Source: Thiohalocapsa sp. (GTDB lineage Bacteria > Pseudomonadota > Gammaproteobacteria > Chromatiales > Chromatiaceae). Taken from it: a stretch of DNA of 30,523 nucleotides. Under the pieces are notes generated by a model. The model did no database searches. It had not been told where the DNA came from and was given only the letters and a program-made list of their open reading frames with translations. Each line of letters opens with the position of its first letter. Position 1 is the first letter of the stretch. The DNA is taken from positions 1 through 30,523 of the forward strand of contig NZ_JAIFKJ010000083.1 of the NCBI RefSeq assembly GCF_019695415.1, written 5' to 3'. The position numbers and the translations under genes are program-made. Shown piece after piece: positions 23,456-30,523 of this stretch.

Positions 23456-25102
23456 CTTCCTTGGGTCGCGCTCGGTCCCGTGCCGGCACTCGCGGCGGCG
23501 CTGTTGGCGCCATTGGGCACAGAGCTGCCCCTACCCTGGCTTTTCTTGGGCACCTATTTGGTGCTGGATGCGACGGGGCAGATTTACCTCGGCTTCACGG
23601 CGCTGGTGTGGCTCGCGGCGGGCGTCTATGCCGCCTTCGGTGAGCGCGGTGCCCCGGTGGGGAAACCTGCCGCGCGTAGCGGGCGCTTCGATGCCCTGTT
23701 CCTCTTGGCCATGGCTGGTAACTTCTGGCTCATCGTCGGCGCGGATCTGTTCAGCTTCTACGTCGGCTTCGCGATGATGGGCATCGCCTCCTACGGGCTC
23801 GTCGTGCACGACGGGAGCCCCTCTGCGCTGCGGGCCGGCAAGGTCTACCTGGTGATGGCACTGCTGGGGGAGGTGGCACTGTTCGCGGGGCTGGTGATGC
23901 TTGCAAGCGAGACCGGCACCACTCGGCCGGCGCTGGATGACGTAAGCGCCCTCGGCAACGCGACCATCGCGCTGCTGCTGCTCGGGCTCGGCGTCAAGGC
24001 CGGCCTGGTGCCGCTGCACCTGTGGCTGCCGCTGGCGCATCCGGCGGCTCCGGTGCCGGCGAGCGCAGTGCTCAGTGGCACCATGATCAAGGTCGCGCTG
24101 CTCGGCTGGCTTCGGTTCCTGCCGGTGGGAGAGCTGGCGCTGCCGGGCTGGGGGCACTGGCTGGCGCTGGCTGGCCTCGCCACAATGACCCTGGCGCTGC
24201 CGGTGGGGCTGGTGCAGCGCGATGCCAAAGTTATCCTCGCCTACTCCAGCATCGCCAAGATGGGCTTCCTGATGACCGCGCTGGGGCTTGTGCTGGTGGA
24301 GCCGGCACTGGCTCCGGTGGGCGTGGCCGCCATCGCCTTCTACGCCGCCCAGCACGGCCTCGCCAAAGGCGCGCTCTTCCTAGGTGTCGGACTGCGCAAG
24401 CACGCCGGCGCACCGGGCACCACAGCCCAGGCGATGATCCTGGGCGTGGTGGTGCTGCTGGCGCTGGCGCTGGCAGGGGCACCCTTCACCAGCGGTGCCG
24501 TAGCCAAGTACGACCTGAAGCCCGTGCTGGAGGGCGCCGCCTGGTCCTGGATCGGCGCCGTGGTGGCCGTGACCACCGTAGGCACCGCCCTGCTCATGGC
24601 GCGCTTCGTCTGGGTCGCCGCGAACATCAAGGGCCACGCCGAGCCGCGCTGGGCCTGGCCGCTCGCGGCCTGGGGCCTGCTTGCGGCGCTTGTGGTGCTG
24701 TTTCCGTTCGCTTTCGGCAAGCCCGCCGCCTGGCTCAGCAACGCCCTACCGGTGGGCATCGGCGCGGGGATCGCTGCTGCTGTTGCACTCATGGCTGCGC
24801 TGCAGCCGAGACTCTTCGCGCCCTTCGTCGGCCTGGTGCCCGCGGGCGACCTGCTGACTCTGCTCACGCCGTTGCTGCGGGCGACCAAACAAACGGGCGA
24901 GGTCTTCCTGGAGGACCTCGGCCGCACCTGGGGCCGGCTCAAGGGCGCCGCCCTCAATGCCTTCGAGCGGGTGTTCGGCACCCCCGCCGGCGACGTGGAG
25001 CGGGACCTGCGGCAATGGCCTGTAGCCGGCGCCCTCTGGGTGGGCATCAGCGCCCTCCTGCTGCTCCTGCTGCTGGCCGCCCGGGCACCGGGTAGCGGCT
25101 AG
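23309..25102 (+). CDS. Divergent MrpD/NuoN-like antiporter subunit (third of three)
   Basis: Polytopic protein of 597 aa in the same family. Conserved lysines are present: K230 (LGVKAGLVPLHLWLP), K261 (GTMIKVALLGW), K353 (HGLAKGALF) and K400 (SGAVAKYDLK). The TM5 glutamate is missing: where relatives have WELMG this protein has FAMMG (A155). The loop after the first helix contains an extra segment (about residues 22-51) that is partly encoded by a 7-bp repeat array. The C-terminus after about 500 has an amphipathic stretch and a last helix. The ATG at 23309 follows GAGGGGG with a 7-base spacing; the frame upstream is repeat DNA. It is the last gene of the operon. It could be the NuoN-like member with altered ion path. 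Confidence 0.87.
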   Translation: MSAWLLLAAWVWPLLLVWPASGIRFRQDWNAVPDPSPPRHSQLEARSSTLPWVALGPVPALAAALLAPLGTELPLPWLFLGTYLVLDATGQIYLGFTALVWLAAGVYAAFGERGAPVGKPAARSGRFDALFLLAMAGNFWLIVGADLFSFYVGFAMMGIASYGLVVHDGSPSALRAGKVYLVMALLGEVALFAGLVMLASETGTTRPALDDVSALGNATIALLLLGLGVKAGLVPLHLWLPLAHPAAPVPASAVLSGTMIKVALLGWLRFLPVGELALPGWGHWLALAGLATMTLALPVGLVQRDAKVILAYSSIAKMGFLMTALGLVLVEPALAPVGVAAIAFYAAQHGLAKGALFLGVGLRKHAGAPGTTAQAMILGVVVLLALALAGAPFTSGAVAKYDLKPVLEGAAWSWIGAVVAVTTVGTALLMARFVWVAANIKGHAEPRWAWPLAAWGLLAALVVLFPFAFGKPAAWLSNALPVGIGAGIAAAVALMAALQPRLFAPFVGLVPAGDLLTLLTPLLRATKQTGEVFLEDLGRTWGRLKGAALNAFERVFGTPAGDVERDLRQWPVAGALWVGISALLLLLLLAARAPGSG

Positions 25103-25262
25103 AGCTACCAATCCAGCGCCAGGAGCCGGAGGTCACCGTCGCATCGAATTCGGTGTGAGCATGTGCTCACCGCAAGCAGCGAGCCCCTGCTGGAGCGGCT
25201 CGACCGGCGGCAAGCCGCGCTAGAATCGCGCCTCCGGCGCCCGGCATCGCGGGCGTGCGGTT
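25103..25262. other. Gap between the antiporter operon and the MurE-like gene
   Basis: No gene seen in 160 bp. It contains a 16-bp palindrome (listed separately) and a TAGAAT-like sequence near 25221 that could be a -10 box. No clear terminator follows the antiporter operon, so read-through into the next gene is possible. Confidence 0.35.
25155..25170. promoter_or_regulatory. Palindrome GTGAGCA-TG-TGCTCAC, possible operator
   Basis: Perfect 7-bp inverted repeat with a 2-bp centre, about 90 bp upstream of the MurE-like start and 53 bp after the antiporter operon stop. Size and spacing suit a dimeric repressor, but no regulator family was recognised. Confidence 0.3.
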
Positions 25263-26783
25263 TTGCACCGAAATCAACACGAGATCGCCCGCTTGCCGCC
25301 GTCCTCGCCAGAGCTGCATCCGCTGTCGTCACCCTCCGAGGCCTTTGCCAGCATCGAGTTCGCCTGGCAGCGTCGCCCGCCGGACCTGGAGCTCGATGCA
25401 CTGACGGATATCCAGTGGCGCTCGGATGCCTGCACGCCGGGCTCGGTGCTGTGCTTTCAGTGCCACGACGGCGGTCCGTCCGACAGCGAGCTATACCAGC
25501 GCTATTTGGCCGACTGCCCCTTCGCGGTGCTGGTCACCAACCGGCGCATGGACTGCTTCGATGCCTTGCAGCACAAAGGCTTATTCGTCACGCCGCCGGG
25601 CGCCTCCGGCCGCCTGATCACGCGCCATTGCGCTGCCTCCTACCCGCTGCCCGCGGCCCCCTGGCCCATCCCCGCCGCGACCGGCCCCAACGGGAAGACC
25701 ACGCCGGTGAACTACCGTGAAGCGCCGCCCCCCCCCGCCGGTCACCCCCGACGTACGGTGGGCACGCTCGGTCTCGCGCTGGACGGTGTGGATCAGGGCA
25801 TCACCGGCTTCACGTCCCCGCCGCTGGTGGAGCTGCGCCGACTGCTGGCGGACTACCAGGACCGAGCCGATGTGCTGATCACCGAGGCATCCAGCCATGC
25901 CCTGCACCAGGGGCGGCTGGGCGGCCTCACATTCGACGCCGCCGGCTGGACCAATTTCAGCCTGGACCACCTCGACTACCACGGCACCGAGGCCGCCTAT
26001 TTCGCCGCCAAGGCGGCCATCCTGGACCACCTGCCCGCGGGAGTGCCGCTGGTCACCACCAGTGCCGACGTGGCCGCGCGCCTGGGCCGCGAGCACCCGG
26101 GCGCCCCGGCGGAGCTCATCACACCGCCGGCGGCGGAGCCGGTGATGCTTCGGGCCCGGCCCTTCCTCGCGCTCGGCTACAACCGGGCCAATTACGCGCT
26201 GGCGCTGGCGCTTGCCGAGCGCATCCTGGCGCGCAGCACCAAAAAGCTGCCGGCTGCGCCCTGGCGGGCCCTGCAGGCGGTAGACGGGCGCTTCGAGACC
26301 TTCGTTAACGGCAACCGGACCGTGGTGGTAGACTTCGCCCACACGCCGGATGCGCTGGAGAACGTGCTCAAGGCCATCCGCGCCGCCTTCCCCAATGCAC
26401 AGGTGACCACGCTCTTCGGCTGCGGCGGCGATCGCGATCGCAGCAAGCGGCCCATGATGGGTGCGGTGGTCTGCCGGCACTCCGACCACGTCATTGTCAC
26501 CTCCGACAACCCGCGCTTCGAGGACCCGCAGGTCATCATCGCGGAAACCCTGGCCGGCATGTCCGCCTGCCCGCGCGCACCCGAGCCTATCGTCGACCGG
26601 GCCGGGGCCATCCGGCGCCTGTTCGATCGACTGGACTCGGCATCGGCGGACATACCGCAGGTGGCCCTCATCGCCGGTAAGGGGCACGAGCGCTACATCG
26701 ACCGCAACGGCACCAAGTCCTATTTCAGTGACCAGGATGAGGTGGCGCAGAACTTCGCGCGGCTGGGATGGACGCGCGGCTAG
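25263..26783 (+). CDS. MurE-like Mur ligase with an abnormal P-loop region
   Basis: Protein of 506 aa of the Mur ligase family, closest to MurE (UDP-MurNAc-tripeptide synthetase, adding meso-diaminopimelate). Seen features: EASSHAL (208-214), DHLDYHGT (235-242), a Lys in FAAKAAIL at 250, the FAHTPDALENVL segment (358-369), CGGDRDRSKRP, the DNPR motif (415-418) that marks meso-DAP enzymes, and AGKGHE. The ATP loop reads GPNGKTT instead of GTNGKTT. It is followed by a Pro-rich run (EAPPPPAGHPRR) where relatives have a helix, encoded over a C9 tract (25728-25736). Either the gene is damaged, the sequence has local errors, or the protein is a divergent paralogue. The start TTG (25263) is uncertain; another TTG is at 25293. 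It is outside any dcw-type cluster. Confidence 0.75.
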   Translation: MHRNQHEIARLPPSSPELHPLSSPSEAFASIEFAWQRRPPDLELDALTDIQWRSDACTPGSVLCFQCHDGGPSDSELYQRYLADCPFAVLVTNRRMDCFDALQHKGLFVTPPGASGRLITRHCAASYPLPAAPWPIPAATGPNGKTTPVNYREAPPPPAGHPRRTVGTLGLALDGVDQGITGFTSPPLVELRRLLADYQDRADVLITEASSHALHQGRLGGLTFDAAGWTNFSLDHLDYHGTEAAYFAAKAAILDHLPAGVPLVTTSADVAARLGREHPGAPAELITPPAAEPVMLRARPFLALGYNRANYALALALAERILARSTKKLPAAPWRALQAVDGRFETFVNGNRTVVVDFAHTPDALENVLKAIRAAFPNAQVTTLFGCGGDRDRSKRPMMGAVVCRHSDHVIVTSDNPRFEDPQVIIAETLAGMSACPRAPEPIVDRAGAIRRLFDRLDSASADIPQVALIAGKGHERYIDRNGTKSYFSDQDEVAQNFARLGWTRG

Positions 26784-26803
26784 CCGCCAGGGAAGGGACG
26801 CGG

Positions 26804-27760
26804 ATGCGCGGCCCGATCGGGGTCTTGCGGACGCGCAGCACGGCGGCCGTCGCCCTGGCCTGCGCGCTGCTGATCGCGGGCTGCGGCGGCGGCGACAAAT
26901 TCGCCGGCAGCACCAGCATCAGCGCCTGCATGGACCCAGCCGAGGCGCGCTCGCCGGACATCCGGCGCAGCCTCCCGGCGCTGCGCGGAGCGCCCGTGTG
27001 CTATCGCCGCCAGCAGGTGCGCGAGGGCGGCTTCCACTGGACCTTCCATATCCTGGAGCACACCCGCGATCCGGACGGCCCCTTTTGGGTGCTGCCCCAT
27101 GATAATGAGAACGCTGCCTTCGATGCCGCCGTGCATGCGCTGCTCACCTATGGCGGCGGCCTGCTGGCGGTGGACGCCGGTGGCAACCGCACCTACCGGG
27201 GCCAGGACCCGAACCGCAACTTCTCCGCAACTCGCGGCGAATCCCGCCTATGCAGCGGCCAGCGGCGGCCGGCACCGCGCTACACACGTGCGATCCTGGA
27301 GCATTATCGGGGCCGTCGCGGGCCCATTCTCGCGTTGCATAACAATGGGGATGGCCATGCGGGAAACGGCGGCTACGGCAGCATCTCCATGCATCGCACC
27401 GGCCCCATGCTGAGCCATTGGCCGGGTGCCGCGGGGATGGGCAGTCGGGCGCTGCGCGACGAAGACAACCTGATCTTCGTCGCCGGGCGCCGCTCGGCCT
27501 ATGCCGATACGGGCATGCGCCGGCGCATCGCGTCGCTCAACGCCGCGGGGCTCAACGTGATCCACAAACAGGTGACGAGCCGCACCTTCGACTGCTCCCT
27601 ATCGGACTATGTCGCCCTCCACGGCCTTGGCGAATACTTCAACCTGGAGGCCGAGCACGGCGCCCGCACCACGCAGGTGGAGATGGTCGACAGGCTCATG
27701 GCGGTGCTCGGTATCCGGCCGCTGGACAGTCGCAGCCGCGGCAACCCCTTCCTCAACTGA
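26804..27760 (+). CDS. Lipoprotein with M14-like zinc peptidase features
   Basis: Protein of 318 aa. The signal peptide ends in the lipobox IAGC with C27 as the lipidated residue. The body has the ordered marks of a zinc carboxypeptidase-like (M14) fold: H99-D-N-E102 as the HxxE zinc motif, NRNF at 137-140 in the substrate-binding position, H179 in LALHNN as the third zinc ligand, and an E282/E284 in YFNLEAEHG as candidate catalytic glutamate. I infer a periplasmic zinc hydrolase, perhaps acting on peptidoglycan peptides or small amides, which would suit its place 20 bp after a MurE-like gene. The ATG at 26804 is preferred over 26768 because it starts directly before the signal peptide. Confidence 0.7.
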   Translation: MRGPIGVLRTRSTAAVALACALLIAGCGGGDKFAGSTSISACMDPAEARSPDIRRSLPALRGAPVCYRRQQVREGGFHWTFHILEHTRDPDGPFWVLPHDNENAAFDAAVHALLTYGGGLLAVDAGGNRTYRGQDPNRNFSATRGESRLCSGQRRPAPRYTRAILEHYRGRRGPILALHNNGDGHAGNGGYGSISMHRTGPMLSHWPGAAGMGSRALRDEDNLIFVAGRRSAYADTGMRRRIASLNAAGLNVIHKQVTSRTFDCSLSDYVALHGLGEYFNLEAEHGARTTQVEMVDRLMAVLGIRPLDSRSRGNPFLN

Positions 27761-27814
27761 GGATTGCCGGGGCAGGCAATGGATGCATGCAGCCGGATAG
27801 TATTGCGGGGGGAC

Positions 27815-29014
27815 ATGATCGCTAAAGCACTCTACTCCACCCCGGCGGCACTGGTGCTGGGCGTGCTCGCAGCGCTGCTGCTGCCGGCAGGGGCGCCCTA
27901 TGTGGCTTGGCTCGGCGAGATCTTCCTGTCCCTGCTCAAGGTCCTGATCCTGCCGCTGATTCTGTTCTCGATCTTCGCGGCGCTGGCCGGCGGCGCGGAT
28001 CTGAAGCGGCTCGGTGCCCGGACGCTCGGCTTCTACCTGGCGACCTCCGCCGCCGCAGCTACCGTCGGCACGCTGCTCGGCTGGACCTTCTCCCGCGGCG
28101 TGGCGCCCGGCCTCCTGGAACTGCCGCAGGTGAACACAGAGGGCGCGGATTTCAGCATGGCTGCGCTGGTGACCAACTTCGTGCCGGAGAACCTGTTCGC
28201 GTCCTTGGCGGCGGGCAATATCCTGCACGTCGTGGTCATCGCCATCTTTGCGGCGCTCGCCTCCCGCGGACTGCCGGCGGCGCAAAGTGGGCTTCTGAGA
28301 AACGGCGCCGAGGCCGTCAACGCGCTCCTGATGCGGATGCTCTCGCTGCTGCTGCTCGCGGCGCCCGTGGGCATCGCAGCGCTGGTATACGCGAGCCTCG
28401 CGGACATGGACTGGGGGGCAGCGCTCGAGCTTCGGCCCTTCGTCTGGGCCGTCGCCCTGGCCGCAGCGGTCCATGCCGGGCTCTTTTTACCGGCGCTGTT
28501 GTGGCTCGGCAGCCGGCGGGCACCGCTGGCCTTTCTGGCGCAGGTGCGCGCAGCCCCGGTCACCGCCCTGGCCACCGCATCCAGCTCCGCCACCTACCCG
28601 GTGTCCAAGCGCGTGTTGGAAGACAACGCCGGCGTCAGCCCGGGCACCACGAGCTTCACGCTGCCGCTAGGCGCCACGCTCAACATGGACGGATCGGCGC
28701 TGTACCAGTCCGTCCTGCTCATCTTCATCGCCCAGCTTGCCGGCGCCGAAGTGACCCTGGCGCAGGCGGTGCTCATCGTACTGCTGACCATGGCCTCCAG
28801 CGCCGGCACGGCCGGCATACCCGGCGGCGGCATCGCGATGATGGCCTTCATGCTGGACCTACTCGGTCTACCCCAAACCTACCTGGCGCTTTACCTGGTG
28901 GTGGACCGCTTTTTCGACTACCCGATCACGGCGCTCAATGTGTGGGGAGACTTGGTAGTCGCCGCGGTAGTGGATACGGGGGCTCAGCGCTCGCAGGCTG
29001 GCCGAGCCACCTGA
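27815..29014 (+). CDS. Dicarboxylate/amino acid:cation symporter (DAACS family)
   Basis: Membrane transporter of 399 aa of the GltP/DctA/GltPh family, which couples uptake of acidic or neutral amino acids or C4-dicarboxylates to Na+ or H+. Hairpin 1 has ATASSSATYPVS (253-264), TM7 has NMDGS (290-294) and hairpin 2 has SSAGTAGIPGGG (328-339). TM8 reads DRFFDYPITALNVWGD (364-379): D368, T372 and N375 match GltPh D394, T398 and N401, but the arginine that binds the substrate side-chain carboxylate (GltPh R397) is I371. That argues against an acidic substrate. The ATG at 27815 follows GGGGGA by one base and an upstream start at 27764 is less likely. It lies 54 bp after the M14-like gene. Confidence 0.9.
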   Translation: MIAKALYSTPAALVLGVLAALLLPAGAPYVAWLGEIFLSLLKVLILPLILFSIFAALAGGADLKRLGARTLGFYLATSAAAATVGTLLGWTFSRGVAPGLLELPQVNTEGADFSMAALVTNFVPENLFASLAAGNILHVVVIAIFAALASRGLPAAQSGLLRNGAEAVNALLMRMLSLLLLAAPVGIAALVYASLADMDWGAALELRPFVWAVALAAAVHAGLFLPALLWLGSRRAPLAFLAQVRAAPVTALATASSSATYPVSKRVLEDNAGVSPGTTSFTLPLGATLNMDGSALYQSVLLIFIAQLAGAEVTLAQAVLIVLLTMASSAGTAGIPGGGIAMMAFMLDLLGLPQTYLALYLVVDRFFDYPITALNVWGDLVVAAVVDTGAQRSQAGRAT

Positions 29015-29060
29015 GGCCGGCCGTGCAGCTGGGAGCCCGAGCGCGTCTGGGAGACACCGA

Positions 29061-30523
29061 TTATTGGCTTTCCTCGGCCGGCTGCTTTGAGACGGGTAAC
29101 TGCGGCGGCCTGCGGACGTCGGCAGCCTGCTCGAAGGCCCTACCGAGGACAAGCAGCCGCCCCTCGGCGAATGCCGGTCCGACAAAGGAGAGGCCGAGCG
29201 GCAGTCCCTGCTCGGTAAACCCCATGGGCAGAGTCAGCTCCGGCAGGCCAGCGATGGAAGCGAGGTACGCCGGCTGCAGAGGCTCATCGGCATTGCAGTC
29301 GTAGCTCGTGTCATAGTCGTGCAGCAGTGATGACGCAGGGCACAGCATCGTCGGCAGGATCAGGGCTTCGACCTCATGATCGCCGAACAGTGCCACCACC
29401 GCATCACGGACAGCCGGCAGCCGGCGCGAGAGGATATGCAGATAGGCAAGATCCGCGAGCCCAGGGCTGCGGAGCGCCCGTTGGTACGCGCCCAGCCGGC
29501 CCGGGTGAACGGGGCTGGGCGAGCCGGCGATGAGCGGAGACTCGCTCATGCGCACCAGCTCCGCAAGGCTGTGGGGCATGCCCTGCTCCGTGTGCAGCAG
29601 GTAGGCGTTCAGTTGGTCTCGGAGCTCCGTCTCGACGACACGCTCGAGCATGCTGCCGGCGTCGAGTAGGGCCGCCGGCAGGGACACCTCCACCAGCTGC
29701 GCACCCTCGGCACGCAGCCGCTCCTGGGCTTCCGCAAAGGCTTTGTCCACCTCGCGGTTGCCGCCGCGATAATCCACAGCGACGCCCAGCCGAGCCCCTT
29801 CCAGGCTCGCATCCGCAAGGTCCGCGCTGTAGCCGTCCGGCCGCTTGGGCGGATCGGCCGGGCGGGGGTCCGCCGGGTCCGTCCCCGCAATAACCCCCGA
29901 CACCCATGCCAGATCCGCCCCGCTGCGCGCCCGGGGTCCGGTGACCTCAAGGCTCAGCGCCGTCGGCACCACGCCGGCCCGGCTGGTGATACCGAGGCTC
30001 GGCCTGAGGCCCACCAGCGCTGAGACGGCGGCAGGTCCGCGCAGCTCGCCCAGCGTGTCGGTGCCGACGGCCAGCATGGCCAGGTTGGCGGCAACGGCGG
30101 CACCATCGCCAGCGCTGGAGGGTGCCCGCCGCAAGTTGTACGGATTGCGGGACTGACCGCCCGCGGAGCTGTACCCGGGGCGGCCAGCAGCAAGCCCGAG
30201 CTCGCTCAGATTCGCTTTGCCCAGGATAACGGCCCCGGCTTCTCGCAGCTGGGCCACGACGAAGGCATCGCGCAGCGGCTCGTGGCCGCGCAGGCTCGCC
30301 GAGCCGGCCGTAGTGGGCAGCTCCAGGGTATCCAGGTTGTCGCGCACCACGACGGGGATGCCGTGCAAGGGCCCTCGCGGCCCGGACGCGGCCCGCTCGG
30401 CGTCGAGCGCGGCGGCGTCCTCGGCAGCGTGCTCATTGACAGCGATGAAGCTGTTCAGCCGCGGACCGTCCCGATCCAACGCTTGGATGCGCGCGAGGTA
30501 GGTGCGGGTCAGCGCCGCTGAAG
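29061..30523 (-). CDS. Amidase-signature family protein lacking catalytic residues (5' end outside the window)
   Basis: At least 487 aa of an amidase-signature protein; the frame is open to the right edge (the start of the visible part reads SAALTRTYLARIQALD), so the N-terminus is missing. Normal enzymes use a Lys-cisSer-Ser triad. Here the Lys motif KDNIDT is RDNLDT (in PVVVRDNLDT). The Gly/Ser-rich region reads APSSAGDGAA, keeping a cis-Ser candidate. The nucleophile motif GTDxGGSIR is GTDTLGELR, with Glu in place of Ser. The protein is otherwise full and well kept through the C-terminal GLPELTLPMGFTEQGLPLGLSFVG. It is therefore likely an amidase-fold protein without amidase activity, or with a different chemistry. 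Its partner genes lie beyond the window. Confidence 0.88.
   Translation of the reverse strand, partial: SAALTRTYLARIQALDRDGPRLNSFIAVNEHAAEDAAALDAERAASGPRGPLHGIPVVVRDNLDTLELPTTAGSASLRGHEPLRDAFVVAQLREAGAVILGKANLSELGLAAGRPGYSSAGGQSRNPYNLRRAPSSAGDGAAVAANLAMLAVGTDTLGELRGPAAVSALVGLRPSLGITSRAGVVPTALSLEVTGPRARSGADLAWVSGVIAGTDPADPRPADPPKRPDGYSADLADASLEGARLGVAVDYRGGNREVDKAFAEAQERLRAEGAQLVEVSLPAALLDAGSMLERVVETELRDQLNAYLLHTEQGMPHSLAELVRMSESPLIAGSPSPVHPGRLGAYQRALRSPGLADLAYLHILSRRLPAVRDAVVALFGDHEVEALILPTMLCPASSLLHDYDTSYDCNADEPLQPAYLASIAGLPELTLPMGFTEQGLPLGLSFVGPAFAEGRLLVLGRAFEQAADVRRPPQLPVSKQPAEESQ

Noticed and set aside
24022..25095. A 357-codon frame inside the third D-like antiporter gene
   Set aside because: It is an Arg/Gly/Ala-rich shadow of the real membrane protein in another frame.
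25581..26687. A 368-codon minus-strand frame opposite the MurE-like gene
   Set aside because: No motif, His/Gly/Arg-rich composition and complete overlap with a gene that shows Mur ligase motifs.
27907..29304. A 465-codon + strand frame overlapping the symporter
   Set aside because: The symporter frame has all family motifs; this frame is a compositional shadow running past the symporter stop.

Overview
The window is a GC-rich (roughly two-thirds G+C) chromosomal stretch, densely coded, with many short operons and ATGA-type overlaps. The gene set (RimI, ferritin with the FtnA ligand pattern, an LpoA/LppC-like lipoprotein, DUF2333, SRAP/YedK) points to a gammaproteobacterium. The NifJ-type pyruvate:ferredoxin oxidoreductase, the large Mrp/Mbh-like cation antiporter and the repeat types would fit a halophilic or alkaliphilic Chromatiales/Ectothiorhodospiraceae-like organism, but no lineage marker is present and this placement is an inference. 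No rRNA, tRNA, CRISPR array, transposase or phage gene was seen.

Layout. 16-1732 (+): a gluconolactonase/SMP-30-like protein and a glucose-1-dehydrogenase-like SDR, a plausible sugar-oxidation pair, closed by a perfect 26-bp inverted repeat (1746-1803). 1811-2287 (-): rimI. 2669-7382 (+): nifJ and a dihydroorotate-dehydrogenase-like flavoprotein, separated by arrays of 7-bp repeats. 7631-9765 (-): macro-domain protein, secreted unknown protein, a 27-residue Lys/Cys-rich microprotein and ferritin. 10090-11505 (+): NAD(P)-binding protein that probably starts at CTG. 11640-12866 (-): LppC-like lipoprotein. 13290-17065 (-): a DUF2333 membrane protein, a glutaminase-STAS-cyclic-nucleotide-binding fusion and an SRAP protein. 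17463-25102 (+): nine genes for a multisubunit cation/proton antiporter. 25263-29014 (+): MurE-like ligase with an odd P-loop, M14-like lipoprotein and a DAACS symporter lacking the usual substrate arginine. 29061 to the right edge (-): an amidase-fold protein lacking catalytic residues, cut by the window.

Most notable. The antiporter genes run E-F-G-DUF4040-(MrpA C-terminus+MrpB)-C-D-D'-D'', the order of the archaeal Mbh membrane module, with no full-length MrpA, no hydrogenase genes, and a third D-like subunit that has lost the TM5 glutamate. The glutaminase fused to two regulatory domains is a candidate sensor-enzyme. Heptameric CTCGNNN and GAGGGCN arrays sit at gene junctions, overlap three stop codons, and in one case are translated inside a membrane protein. 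A 130-bp structured element fills the mrpE-mrpF gap. These are sequence observations; their functions are untested.
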